Of a stretch of DNA of 64,000 nucleotides, positions 1-10,949 are shown piece by piece (the first letter of the stretch is position 1; each line of letters begins with the position of its first letter). Origin of the DNA: UMGS1519 sp050951095 (GTDB lineage: Bacteria > Actinomycetota > Coriobacteriia > Coriobacteriales > Eggerthellaceae); assembly GCA_050951095.1 (NCBI GenBank), contig JBMNIQ010000003.1, positions 124,001-188,000 on the forward strand, read 5' to 3'. A program made the position numbers and the translations under genes. The notes beneath the pieces are model-generated. The model saw nothing but the letters and a program-made list of their open reading frames with translations, made no database searches and had not been told where the DNA came from.

Positions 1-59
1 TTGATGGATTGCGCGTGGCGGAAGCGCTTGTGCGCCAGGCGCAGACGCAAGCCAAGTAG
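1..59 (+). CDS. C-terminal fragment, probable Gfo/Idh/MocA-type oxidoreductase
   Basis: Only the last 18 codons are inside the window, in the frame that ends at TAG 57-59. The tail reads DGLRVAEALVRQAQTQAK. A DGLxVxEAL tail is typical of the final helix of Gfo/Idh/MocA NAD(P)-dependent oxidoreductases, but 18 residues are too few to be sure. The gene is followed 45 bp later by a strong bidirectional hairpin that separates it from the convergent gene at 167-910. Confidence 0.45.
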   Translation, partial: DGLRVAEALVRQAQTQAK

Positions 60-104
60 GCTCTCTCGCCTGATGGCGCGCCCATAAGGTGCCGGAGAAA
101 CGAA

Positions 105-137
105 GAACGCGCCGGCGGGCGATCCGCCGGCGCGTTC
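105..137. terminator. Bidirectional stem-loop between convergent genes
   Basis: A perfect 14-bp inverted repeat (GAACGCGCCGGCGG at 105-118, its complement at 124-137) encloses a 5-nt loop. It lies between a plus-strand gene end and the minus-strand gene end at 167, as expected for a shared terminator. There is no clear T-run on either side. Confidence 0.7.
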
Positions 138-166
138 GATGGCGCGATATGCAGCAGCCTTGCCCC

Positions 167-910
167 TTAGCGGGCGCGATAGTCGTCCATCATGGTGGAG
201 AACAGCTGGCCCGAGCTGGGCGGCGTCCATACGATGGCGTTCGCACCGGCATCGATGGTGCGGGCGATGGACTCGTCCGACCTGCCGCCCGATGCGATGA
301 TGGGCGCGCGCGGGTATTCCTTGCGGATCTTCGCCACGACGTCGGCCGTCTTCGCGCCGGCCGCCACATTCAGGATGGCGGCGCCGCTTTCCAGGCGCTT
401 GCCCGCATCCCGGTTCTCGGAGGCCACCGTCACGACGATGGGGATGTCCACGGTGCGCGCCATCAGGCGCAGGTCCTTGTTCGGCAGCGGATCGTTCACC
501 ACCACGCCCATGGCGCCCTGGTTCTCCGCGTCCATGGCCAGGTACGTGGCGCGCATGCCCTGCGTGGTGCCGCCGCCCACGCCTACGAACACGGGCACGG
601 CGGCCACGCGCAGCACGGCCGCGCTGATGGCGCGCTGCGCCGTGAACGGGTAGACGCAGAACACGGCGTCGGCATCGCAGTTCTTGATGATGGCGATGTC
701 CGTGGAGAACAGCAGGCTTTGGATCTTGCGTCCGTACACCACGATGCCCGATGCCTGCTTGATCACTTTCGGCACGCGCAGGATGTTATGGCGCAGGCGC
801 GATTCGATGGGAGGGATGCCGCCCTCCAGGTCCGACTCGTCGGCGGCGAAGTTGGGCGTGGGCATGCCGGGTTCGTTCTTGCCGAGGTTCTTCCAGTCCA
901 GATGGGTCAT
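167..910 (-). CDS. TIM-barrel-like protein of unknown function
   Basis: 247 residues, start ATG at 910 behind a GGAGGT Shine-Dalgarno. No signal peptide or membrane segment. The Gly-rich loop ASGGRS and the following GANAIVWTPP near the C-terminus look like the paired phosphate-binding loops of ribulose-phosphate or nucleotide-binding TIM barrels. A mid-protein VFVGVGGGTT segment is another conserved-looking Gly loop. Such proteins are often annotated simply as hydrolase, and I see no catalytic motif that fixes a reaction. It lies 99 bp downstream of the M20 amidohydrolase on the same strand, so the two may be cotranscribed. A plus-strand-oriented hairpin with a T-run sits in that gap. Confidence 0.75.
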   Translation of the reverse strand: MTHLDWKNLGKNEPGMPTPNFAADESDLEGGIPPIESRLRHNILRVPKVIKQASGIVVYGRKIQSLLFSTDIAIIKNCDADAVFCVYPFTAQRAISAAVLRVAAVPVFVGVGGGTTQGMRATYLAMDAENQGAMGVVVNDPLPNKDLRLMARTVDIPIVVTVASENRDAGKRLESGAAILNVAAGAKTADVVAKIRKEYPRAPIIASGGRSDESIARTIDAGANAIVWTPPSSGQLFSTMMDDYRAR

Positions 911-972
911 GCGTACCTCCTTAGCGGGGATTCTTCCGTTCGGGTGCTTCAGTGCGCTTCAGACGCGGTGGG

Positions 973-1001
973 AATCTGCAGCAGAACGCTGCAGATTTTT
1001 T
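973..1001 (+). terminator. Hairpin with T-run oriented on the plus strand
   Basis: AATCTGCAGC (973-982), a 5-nt loop, and the perfect complement (988-997) are followed by T residues to 1001. The geometry is that of an intrinsic terminator reading plus, yet the genes on both sides (167-910 and 1010-2284) run minus. On the minus strand the same stem lacks a T-run. Confidence 0.6.
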
Positions 1002-1009
1002 AAGATGGC

Positions 1010-2284
1010 TCAGGATAGCATGTCGCATGCCCATTGGGCGGCGACCATGGAACCTTTTGCCAACATTTTTTCATCGATCGTGTAGAAGCAGCTGTGCTGC
1101 GGGTGCACGGCGCCGATGTCCGGGTTGTTCGTGCCCACGAACACGAAGACGCCGGGGACGTGCTGCAGGTATTCGGCGAAGTCCTCGCCGGCAAGCGTTC
1201 CCTCGTACGAGCCCACGTACTCTTCGCCCAGCACTTCCTCCACGGCGCGGCGCGCCGCCTTGCTGCAGGCCTCGTCGTTCACGACGGCGGGGTTGCCCGG
1301 TTCGAAGCTGAACTTGATGTCCGCCCCGAACGCATGCGACGTCTTGCCGGCGATGCGCTCGATGGCGTTCACGATGCGCTTGCGCACGTCGCTGTGCCAC
1401 GTGCGCAGCGTGCCCGTCAGGTAGGCGCTGCCCGCCATGATGTTGCGGGCCGTGCCGCCGTGGACCTCGCCGATCGTGATGACCACGGGCTCGAACGGCG
1501 ACGTGCGGCGCGAGACCAGCACCTGCAGCGAGTCTATGATCTCGGCGGCCACCACGATGGCGTCCACGCCCTTATGCGGCATGGACCCGTGCGCCGACAC
1601 GCCCTCCACGTCGATGCGGAACCAGTCCGTGTTCGCCATGCGCGGGCCCGCCTCGCACGAGAACGTGCCGGTGGGCACCTCGCTCCAGATGTGCTGGCCG
1701 TAGATGGCCTCGACTCCGTCCAGGGCGCCGGCCGCGATCATGTCGCGCGCGCCGATGGAGATCTCCTCGGCGGGCTGGAAGATGATGCGTGCCTCGCCGC
1801 GCAGCTTGTCGCGCATCTGCCACAGCACGTTCACGGCGCCCAGCATCATGGCCATGTGGCAGTCGTGGCCGCAGGCGTGCATGACGCCATCGTTCTGCGA
1901 TTTGAAGTCGAAGTCCGTGCGCTCCCTGATGGGCAGCGCGTCCATGTCCGTGCGCAGCGCGATGCGGCGCGCCGGGTTCCCGTTCTCGTCGTAGGCGCCC
2001 GGGGCCGTGCCGGCGATGGTGGCGATGACGCCGGTTCCGATGAAGTCCGGTCGTTCGGCAGCGGCCGATTCGGGGCGCTTGCCCTCTACCACGCGGTAGG
2101 GCACGCCCAGCTTGTCCAGCTGCTCTCGTACGAATGCGGATGTCTGCACCTCGTGCGCTCCGACTTCGGGATGCCGGTGCAGGTGGCGGCGCCAGGAGAC
2201 GATCTGGTCTTCCAGGTCTCCGGCAGCCTTGCGGATTGCCGCGGCCGTCTCGGCTGCGGCGGGGTTCTTTGCGTAGTCGGTCAT
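1010..2284 (-). CDS. M20 family amidohydrolase/peptidase (HipO-like)
   Basis: 424 residues. The start chosen is ATG 2284 (MTDYAKN), preceded by GGAAGGAA at good spacing; the frame stays open to 2416 but without a ribosome site there. The order of motifs is that of zinc-dependent M20D amidohydrolases: RRHLHRHPE near residue 30, RTDMDALP, then ACGHDCHMAMMLG (metal ligands Asp/His), and FQPAEE with the catalytic and metal-binding Glu pair. The C-terminal GEDFAEYLQHVPG supplies the last ligand region. Family members hydrolyse N-acyl amino acids or indole-amide conjugates in the cytoplasm; the substrate cannot be told here. It may be cotranscribed with the downstream TIM-barrel gene. Confidence 0.93.
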   Translation of the reverse strand: MTDYAKNPAAAETAAAIRKAAGDLEDQIVSWRRHLHRHPEVGAHEVQTSAFVREQLDKLGVPYRVVEGKRPESAAAERPDFIGTGVIATIAGTAPGAYDENGNPARRIALRTDMDALPIRERTDFDFKSQNDGVMHACGHDCHMAMMLGAVNVLWQMRDKLRGEARIIFQPAEEISIGARDMIAAGALDGVEAIYGQHIWSEVPTGTFSCEAGPRMANTDWFRIDVEGVSAHGSMPHKGVDAIVVAAEIIDSLQVLVSRRTSPFEPVVITIGEVHGGTARNIMAGSAYLTGTLRTWHSDVRKRIVNAIERIAGKTSHAFGADIKFSFEPGNPAVVNDEACSKAARRAVEEVLGEEYVGSYEGTLAGEDFAEYLQHVPGVFVFVGTNNPDIGAVHPQHSCFYTIDEKMLAKGSMVAAQWACDMLS

Positions 2285-2481
2285 AATAATTCCTTCCGGC
2301 CGATATGCTGCCATGCTACTACACGGCTGCGGGGAAGGCATTCGCCGGCATACATGTTTGCATGTAATCTGTGAATTGCGATTCCGTGCTGAAACGGGTG
2401 CCGCGTTCGTCTGCAAACCGTTACAATTAAACAGTTTATACGTGGAGTTTTGGAATCACGTGGAAGGCAAAAGGAGATAAC

Positions 2482-3750
<1,269 letters not shown>

Positions 3751-3776
3751 TCGAACAAGAGCCAAGGAGCGAACTA

Positions 3777-4286
3777 ATGAAATTCGAAGGAACCGCACAC
3801 CGCTACGGCCGCGACATCGACACCGACGTCATCATCCCGGCCCGCTATCTGAACACGTCCGACCCTGCCGAGCTGGCGAAGCACTGCCTGGAGGACCTGG
3901 ACGTCGACTTCGTGAAGAAGGTCAAGCCCGGCGACATCATCGTGGCCGAGGAGAACTTCGGCTGCGGCTCGTCCCGCGAGCATGCACCCATCTGCATCAA
4001 GGCCGCCGGCGTGGATGCCGTCATCGCGAAGAGCTTCGCGCGCATCTTCTACCGCAACAGCATCAACATCGGCCTGGCCATTCTGGAGTGCCCCGAAGCC
4101 GTGGACGCCATCAAGGACGGCGACACGGTGTCCGTTGACGCCGACGCCGGCACCATCGTGGACGAGACCACGGGCCAGACGTTCCAGGCAGAGCCGTTCC
4201 CGCCGTTCATCAAGGACATCATCGAGCAGGGCGGCCTGGTGAACCGCACGAAGAAGATCCTCGCCGACCAGAAGGCGGGGAAGTAG
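3777..4286 (+). CDS. leuD: 3-isopropylmalate/citramalate dehydratase small subunit
   Basis: 169 residues, ATG 3777 preceded by AAGGAGCG and only 26 bp after leuC. It is the swivelling domain of the aconitase-like heterodimer. The N-terminal region HRYGRDIDTDVIIPARYL and the loop ENFGCGSSREHAP (about residues 57-69) are hallmark substrate-binding segments of small subunits. The length matches the short archaeal-type partner of the 422-residue LeuC. A GC-rich hairpin at 4317-4343 separates it from leuB. Confidence 0.97.
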   Translation: MKFEGTAHRYGRDIDTDVIIPARYLNTSDPAELAKHCLEDLDVDFVKKVKPGDIIVAEENFGCGSSREHAPICIKAAGVDAVIAKSFARIFYRNSINIGLAILECPEAVDAIKDGDTVSVDADAGTIVDETTGQTFQAEPFPPFIKDIIEQGGLVNRTKKILADQKAGK

Positions 4287-4316
4287 GCGCATCCGTCTAC
4301 CTGCCATAGGCAATAC

Positions 4317-4343
4317 GCGGCCGGGGCGGCGCGCTCCGGCCGC
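4317..4343 (+). other. Intercistronic hairpin in leuD-leuB gap
   Basis: GCGGCCGG (4317-4324) pairs with CCGGCCGC (4336-4343) across an 11-nt loop, with no T-run. It directly follows TAGGCAATACG (4307-4317), an 11-mer repeated before the hairpin at 6915 in the same operon. It is more likely an RNA-stability or partial-attenuation element than a full terminator. Confidence 0.6.
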
Positions 4344-4388
4344 TTGCAACGCAAGAAACCAGCAAGAACCCAAGGAGAGACGAAGCAA

Positions 4389-5495
4389 ATGAGCAACAGC
4401 TATCAGATCTGCCTGCTTCCCGGCGACGGCATCGGCCCCGAGATCATGGCCGAGGCCGTGAAGGTCATGAACGCCATCGGCAAGAAGTACAACACCGAGT
4501 TCACGTACGTGGAGGCGCTGCTGGGCGGTATCGCCATCGACCAGACCGGCACCGCCATGCCGGACGAGACGCTGGAGACCGCGAAGGCTTCCGACGCCGT
4601 GCTGCTGGCCGCCGTCGGCGGCCCGAAGTGGGACACCACGGATCCCTCGAAGCCCCGTCCCGAGCAGGGTCTGCTGGGCATCCGCAAGGGCCTGGGCCTG
4701 TACGCGAACCTGCGCCCCGTGAAGGCGTACGATTCCCTGATCAACTCCTCCACGCTGAAGCCCGAGGTCATCAAGGGCGTTGACCTGAACATCGTCCGCG
4801 AGCTGACCGGCGGCCTGTACTTCGGCGCCCGCGACCGCGAATACGACGTGGAAGGCTACGGCGTGAACGGCGGCAAGGGCCAACGCGCTTACGACACCAT
4901 GGATTACAAGGAGTTCGAGGTCGAGCGCATCGCCCGCACCGCATTCGACTCCGCCATGAAGCGCCGCAAGAAGGTCCACAACATCGACAAGGCGAACGTC
5001 CTGGAGTCCAGCCGCATGTGGCGCGAGATCGTGCACCGCGTGGCGAAGGATTACCCGGAGGTCGAGGTCGTGGACATGCTGGTGGATAACGCCGCCATGC
5101 AGCTCATCAACAACCCGCGCCAGTTCGACGTCGTGGTGACGGAGAACACGTTCGGCGACATCCTGTCCGACGAGGCGTCCATGCTGACCGGCTCGCTGGG
5201 CATGCTGGCCTCCGCCAGCCTGGGCGAGAGCACGTCGCTGTACGAGCCCAGCCACGGCAGCGCCCCGGACATCGCGGGCAAGGGCATTGCGAACCCGCTG
5301 GCCCAGATCCTGTCCGTGGAGATGATGCTGCGCTACAGCTTCGACATGCAGGATGCGGCCGATGACATCGCGAACGCGGTCGAGAAGGTCCTGGCCGACG
5401 GCTACCGTACGGGCGACTTGGCGAACGCCGACACGCCGAAGGATATGATCCTGGGCACCGTCGCCATGGGCGATAAGGTGGTCGAATACCTGTAA
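4389..5495 (+). CDS. leuB: 3-isopropylmalate dehydrogenase
   Basis: 368 residues. ATG 4389 follows AAGGAGAGACG; upstream in-frame codons lack a ribosome site. ICLLPGDGIGPEIM at the N-terminus, the metal-binding Asp region NTFGDILSDEASML, and YEPSHGSAPDIAGKGIANP near the C-terminus are canonical for the isocitrate/isopropylmalate dehydrogenase family. The enzyme oxidatively decarboxylates 3-isopropylmalate and can do the same to 3-methylmalate in the citramalate route to 2-ketobutyrate. Its TAA overlaps the hisS ATG by one base (TAATG), indicating translational coupling. Confidence 0.97.
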   Translation: MSNSYQICLLPGDGIGPEIMAEAVKVMNAIGKKYNTEFTYVEALLGGIAIDQTGTAMPDETLETAKASDAVLLAAVGGPKWDTTDPSKPRPEQGLLGIRKGLGLYANLRPVKAYDSLINSSTLKPEVIKGVDLNIVRELTGGLYFGARDREYDVEGYGVNGGKGQRAYDTMDYKEFEVERIARTAFDSAMKRRKKVHNIDKANVLESSRMWREIVHRVAKDYPEVEVVDMLVDNAAMQLINNPRQFDVVVTENTFGDILSDEASMLTGSLGMLASASLGESTSLYEPSHGSAPDIAGKGIANPLAQILSVEMMLRYSFDMQDAADDIANAVEKVLADGYRTGDLANADTPKDMILGTVAMGDKVVEYL

Positions 5496-6874
5496 TGGCC
5501 ATCATCCAGCGACCCAAAGGCACCCAGGACATCCTGCCCGACGAGGCGCGGTTCTGGCTGTACTTCAAAGAGACCGCGCGCGACATCTTCGGACGCTACG
5601 GCTACCAGTTCCTGGAGACGCCGATCTTCGAGCGCACCGACCTGTTCGTGCGCGGCATCGGCACCAGCACGGACGTGGTGTCGAAGGAGATGTACGAGGC
5701 GCTTTCCGGCGACAACCTGGCGAAGCTCATCGCGGGTGCGCACGTGAAGCAGAGCAGCCGTTTCAGCCTGCGCCCGGAGGGCACGGCCGGCGTCGTGCGC
5801 GCCGTTGCGGAGAATCAGCTGCTGCAGCCCGGCGGCCTGCCCGTGAAGCTCATGTATGCAGGCCCCATGTTCCGCGCGGAGAACGTGCAGGCGGGGCGCC
5901 AGCGCCAGTTTAACCAGGTGGGCGTGGAATGCCTGGGCGCGGAGGATCCCACCATCGACGCCGAGGGCATCGTCATGCTCATGCGCTTCTACGAGAAGCT
6001 GGGCATTCCCACGAACGCCATGCGCCTGCTGGTGAATTCCATGGGATGCGAGAACTGCCGTCCGGCATACCGCGAAAGCGTGCGTTCGTTCATCCTGGCG
6101 AATGCCGACCGCCTGTGCGAGGAATGCGTCGGCCGCGCGGACACGAACCCGCTGCGCGCATTCGACTGCAAGAAGGAAGGCTGCCGCGCCGTCATGGCGC
6201 AGGCGCCGCGCATCACGGACCATCTGTGCCAGGAATGCAGCGACCATTACCATAAGGTCCTGGACCTGCTGAAGGCATCGGGCCTGAGGTACGAGGAAGA
6301 CTACACGCTGGTCCGCGGCCTGGACTACTACACCCGCACGGTGTTCGAGGTGCAGGTCGTCGAGGGCATGGGCTCCCAGAACGCCATCGGCGGCGGCGGA
6401 CGCTACGACAAGCTGATGGAGGAGATCGGCGGCCAGCCCGCTCCCGGCTTCGGCTTCGCGCTGGGCTACGAGCGCTGCCTGCTGGCGCTGAAGGCCCACG
6501 GCTTGGAGTTCAAGCCGGCGCTGACGTACGACTTCTACATCGCCTGCGTGGAGGAGAGCGTGCGCCCGCAGGCGTTCGCCATCCTGCAGACGCTGCGCGA
6601 TGCGGGCCTGGTGGGCGATATGGACCATCAGCACCGCAGCCTGAAGAGCCAGTTCAAGCAGGCGAACAAGCTGCACGCCAGCTTCGTGGTGGTGCTGGGT
6701 CCGGACGAGCTGGCGCAGAACTGCATCAAGATGCGCAACATGACCTCGCATTCGGAGTACACTATCCCGCTGGACAAAGCGGCCAAGGCGCTGAACGGAT
6801 TCCTTATGCAGGGCGTTTCGGACAGCGAGATCTCGTCTATGCTGAAGAGCATCAACGGCGGGGCAAACCTGTAG
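5495..6874 (+). CDS. hisS: Histidyl-tRNA synthetase
   Basis: 459 residues, ATG 5495 overlapping the leuB stop. Class II catalytic motifs are seen: the N-terminal RPKGTQDILP, a motif-1 region around YQFLETPIFERTDLF, SLRPEGTAGVVRA (motif 2 entrance), LVRGLDYYTRTVFEV (the histidine A loop) and GGGGRYDKLMEEIGG. A Cys-rich insertion with GCENC and CEECVGR is of the type found in many Gram-positive HisRS. The C-terminal anticodon-binding domain starts around residue 345. Being coupled to leuB ties a tRNA synthetase to amino acid synthesis in one transcript. Confidence 0.97.
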   Translation: MAIIQRPKGTQDILPDEARFWLYFKETARDIFGRYGYQFLETPIFERTDLFVRGIGTSTDVVSKEMYEALSGDNLAKLIAGAHVKQSSRFSLRPEGTAGVVRAVAENQLLQPGGLPVKLMYAGPMFRAENVQAGRQRQFNQVGVECLGAEDPTIDAEGIVMLMRFYEKLGIPTNAMRLLVNSMGCENCRPAYRESVRSFILANADRLCEECVGRADTNPLRAFDCKKEGCRAVMAQAPRITDHLCQECSDHYHKVLDLLKASGLRYEEDYTLVRGLDYYTRTVFEVQVVEGMGSQNAIGGGGRYDKLMEEIGGQPAPGFGFALGYERCLLALKAHGLEFKPALTYDFYIACVEESVRPQAFAILQTLRDAGLVGDMDHQHRSLKSQFKQANKLHASFVVVLGPDELAQNCIKMRNMTSHSEYTIPLDKAAKALNGFLMQGVSDSEISSMLKSINGGANL

Positions 6875-6914
6875 GAGCACCCGCAGGAAGCGGTAGGCAA
6901 TACGTGCGTTGGAA

Positions 6915-6946
6915 GACCGCCCGCGGCCCGTTGGCTGCGGGCGGTC
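6915..6946 (+). other. Intercistronic hairpin in hisS-aspS gap
   Basis: GACCGCCCGC (6915-6924) and its perfect complement (6937-6946) form a 10-bp stem with a 12-nt loop and no T-run. TAGGCAATACG lies at 6894-6904, the same 11-mer that precedes the leuD-leuB hairpin. Confidence 0.6.
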
Positions 6947-6982
6947 CGCGCCGAACACATATAGAAGGAGAAAGAAAAGGCA

Positions 6983-8770
<1,788 letters not shown>

Positions 8771-8803
8771 CAGCGCGCTTCGTTTACATACATGCGATAA
8801 TCG

Positions 8804-8839
8804 AAAAAGACCTGTCCCGCGTGCGGGACAGGTCTTTTT
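8804..8839 (+). terminator. Intrinsic terminator after aspS
   Basis: A 17-nt arm (8804-8820) with its perfect complement (8823-8839) and a 2-nt turn, A5 on the left and T5 on the right. It is symmetric enough to work in both directions, and closes the leuC-aspS operon. Confidence 0.92.
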
Positions 8840-9048
8840 CTTATGTTCGCTCCTGGCCCTTTCGTCGAATTCGCCCGGTCTGCCCTCGGTCCGGAATGCA
8901 TGGACATATGCGCTTGACTGTTGATGATTTCACAGATGCAAGGACGATGCGGGCGCTCTCCTTTTCACTTTGAACATTATTAAAAACATAATCCTGAACT
9001 GGACCTATTCGAGAAATCTTTAAAACAGGCGTTTTCCATTCATGCATT
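8840..9048. other. AT-richer intergenic stretch without a supported gene
   Basis: This 209-bp segment before the MFS promoter is markedly more AT-rich than its surroundings. The short minus-strand frame at 8841-9047 has no ribosome site or recognisable protein, and I reject it as a gene. Confidence 0.5.
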
Positions 9049-9080
9049 TTGACAATCGAACGACCGAATATCTATATACG
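9049..9080 (+). promoter_or_regulatory. Sigma70-type promoter of the MFS gene
   Basis: TTGACA at 9049-9054 and TATATA at 9073-9078 are separated by 18 bp in an AT-rich stretch. Overlapping short inverted repeats follow at once: ATACG/CGTAT (9076-9080 and 9086-9090) and GAAAT/ATTTC (9080-9084 and 9089-9093). These could be an operator at the start site. Confidence 0.7.
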
Positions 9081-9138
9081 AAATGCGTATTTCATTCATA
9101 TCCGTAACAGCCGTATTCTCTCAATAGGTTGATTGGGC

Positions 9139-9179
9139 CGTTGCGTTTACGAGTGAAAGGAGGGACTCGGACGGCAACG
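9139..9179 (+). other. Structured 5' leader element of the MFS transcript
   Basis: CGTTGC (9139-9144) pairs with GCAACG (9174-9179), and inside it CGAGT (9150-9154) pairs with ACTCG (9165-9169). The 10-nt loop GAAAGGAGGG is a near-perfect anti-16S sequence with no start codon at usable distance. The leader from the promoter to the start codon is about 285 nt. It matches no riboswitch class I know. Confidence 0.5.
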
Positions 9180-9368
9180 CAGCAAACCGTTTGGATTCTG
9201 CGTCGTTCCGTCACTACTTGCAGCGCATCCAGTTCTACGCATCAGGATTCCCTGCAAGTGCTGGACAACAGAAACGCAGGCATCCCGTTGGGGGTTGCCG
9301 TCATACAGAAGGGAGCACGGAACATTCAACCTGGCCGGTATTTACCTCAAGTGAAAAGGTGATATTAA

Positions 9369-10724
9369 ATGGCTTCGATAGAGAAGAAGAACCAGAGCAC
9401 GGAGCTGGTGGAAAAAAGCTTCGTGCATTATCTGCCGATCGTTATCGTCGGCTGCCTGATCTGCGGCGTTCCGTCTGCAATCCTGAACAGCTGCGCAGGC
9501 ATCTACTATTCCGCAATGGCCCAGGACATGGGCGTGCAGGTTTCCCAGATCGCCCTGTGGCGCACCGTTGACTACATCACGGGCATCATCGCATCCCCGT
9601 TCGCGGGCGTGTGGCTGGCTAAGCGCAACAGCAAGTTCGTCATCCTGATCGCCGCGGCGGTCGAATCGCTGATCTTCATCCTGTTCGGCTCTGTCCAGAA
9701 TGCCGACCAGCTGTGGATGCTGTATCTGGGCGGCGGCATTGCCGGCGTGACGAACGCCGTCATGCTGGGCGTTGGCGTTGCTTCCATCATGAACCGTTGG
9801 TTCGCATCCTCCACGGGCCTGGTGATCGGCGTCTGCACCGCATTCACCGGTATCGGCGGCGTCATCTTCACGCCCATCGGACAGGCTCTCATCGAGTCCG
9901 CCGGTTGGCGCACCAGCTACATCACGCTGGGCATCGTCTCCCTGATCATCATGGTCGTGGGCGTCATGGTTCTCATGAGCAACCGTCCCGAGGACAAGGG
10001 CATGCTGCCGTACGGCACCGCCAAGGCCCAGGCCAAAGCTGCTGCAGATGCCGGCAAGGAAAACGCCGTCGTCCCCAGCGTCCGTCCCTCCGTTGCCCGT
10101 AAGTCCTACATCTTCTGGCTGGTCATCCTGTTCGGTTTCCTGATCAACACCATCTGCAACATCAACGCGTTCTTCGCCAGCTACGTGGTGTGGTTCAACG
10201 CTCAGCCGGACGTCGTTTCCGGTGCGGTCACCGCAGCATTCGTCACCGGCGCCGAGCTGACCATGTTCAACAGCGCAGGCAACGCCGCCGGCAAGCTTGC
10301 CCTGGGTGCGTTCTCCGACATCAACCTGCGTAACGCCATCATCGCGCTGTGCGCTTGCGGTATCGTCGGCCTGTTCTTCATGTGGCAGTTCCCGAACACG
10401 ATCCTGCTGCCCATCGGCTCCGTCCTCATGGGTTGCTTCATCGCCGCCGTGCTGGTTGTTATGCCCATGACCGTCCGCGCCATCTTCGGATCCGGCGCTG
10501 CCTATCCCATCATCTGGTCGAACATCGGCATGTCCCTGGGTCTGGGCGGTGCTTGCGGCTCCTACATCTGGGCCTTCATCTCCGAGAACTTCGGCGGTTA
10601 CGGTGCCGTGTTCTCCGTGGCGCTCGTCATGATGTTCGTCCTGCTGGCAGTCGGCCTGTTCGTCTACAGCAAGCGCGACGTCTTGCCGCGCGAGGAGCTG
10701 ACGGAAGACGACCTGACGGTCTAA
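9369..10724 (+). CDS. MFS transporter, probable organic-anion (OFA-like) carrier
   Basis: 451 residues, ATG 9369 behind AAAGGTGAT. About twelve hydrophobic segments are visible, with a central hydrophilic loop around residues 205-240 (KAQAKAAADAGKEN) dividing two six-helix halves. GVWLAKRNSK after the second helix is the MFS loop 2-3 motif. An intact N-terminal half with IYYSAMAQDMGV and many Gly-rich helices resembles oxalate/formate-antiporter-like carriers, which are numerous in Eggerthellaceae. The substrate is unknown. The gene is monocistronic: it has its own promoter at 9049, a long structured leader, and a terminator at 10761. Confidence 0.88.
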   Translation: MASIEKKNQSTELVEKSFVHYLPIVIVGCLICGVPSAILNSCAGIYYSAMAQDMGVQVSQIALWRTVDYITGIIASPFAGVWLAKRNSKFVILIAAAVESLIFILFGSVQNADQLWMLYLGGGIAGVTNAVMLGVGVASIMNRWFASSTGLVIGVCTAFTGIGGVIFTPIGQALIESAGWRTSYITLGIVSLIIMVVGVMVLMSNRPEDKGMLPYGTAKAQAKAAADAGKENAVVPSVRPSVARKSYIFWLVILFGFLINTICNINAFFASYVVWFNAQPDVVSGAVTAAFVTGAELTMFNSAGNAAGKLALGAFSDINLRNAIIALCACGIVGLFFMWQFPNTILLPIGSVLMGCFIAAVLVVMPMTVRAIFGSGAAYPIIWSNIGMSLGLGGACGSYIWAFISENFGGYGAVFSVALVMMFVLLAVGLFVYSKRDVLPREELTEDDLTV

Positions 10725-10760
10725 GCTCCCCTCGAACATATTGCGCGCAAGCGCTTTTGG

Positions 10761-10790
10761 AAGGCGTCCTCTGCGGAGGGCGCCTTTCCT
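10761..10790 (+). terminator. Terminator after the MFS gene
   Basis: AAGGCG-T-CCTC (10761-10771) pairs with GAGG-G-CGCCTT (10776-10786) across a TGCG loop, followed by a short T-containing tail. Confidence 0.75.
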
Positions 10791-10841
10791 GTACGTCCAT
10801 GTAAGTTCGGCGGCGGAGGCATTGTCGCACGGCGCTGCCTG

Positions 10842-10847
10842 TATAAT
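10842..10847 (+). promoter_or_regulatory. -10 element of murA
   Basis: A perfect TATAAT lies 103 bp before murA. No convincing -35 is found at 16-18 bp; TTGTCG at 10822 gives only a 14-bp spacer. Confidence 0.45.
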
Positions 10848-10949
10848 CACGGAGGAACACTCGAGGGGGGACTCGGGCGGGGAAGTCCGGCGATGCTGTT
10901 GCCGCGCCGCGCTTTCGCGTTCGATAGCGAAACAAAGGATAGTTGCACC

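Noticed and set aside
2285..2481. Leucine-rich leader peptide or attenuator before leuC
   Set aside because: No short Leu-rich frame with a ribosome site and no terminator/antiterminator pair was found.
8841..9047. 68-residue minus-strand frame in the AT-richer gap
   Set aside because: No ribosome site, no recognisable motif, begins inside the aspS terminator flank and overlaps the MFS promoter region.
9191..9571. Plus-strand frame in the MFS leader that could follow the GAAAGGAGGG loop
   Set aside because: Its TTG start is about 27 nt from the ribosome-like sequence and it runs out of frame into the MFS gene.
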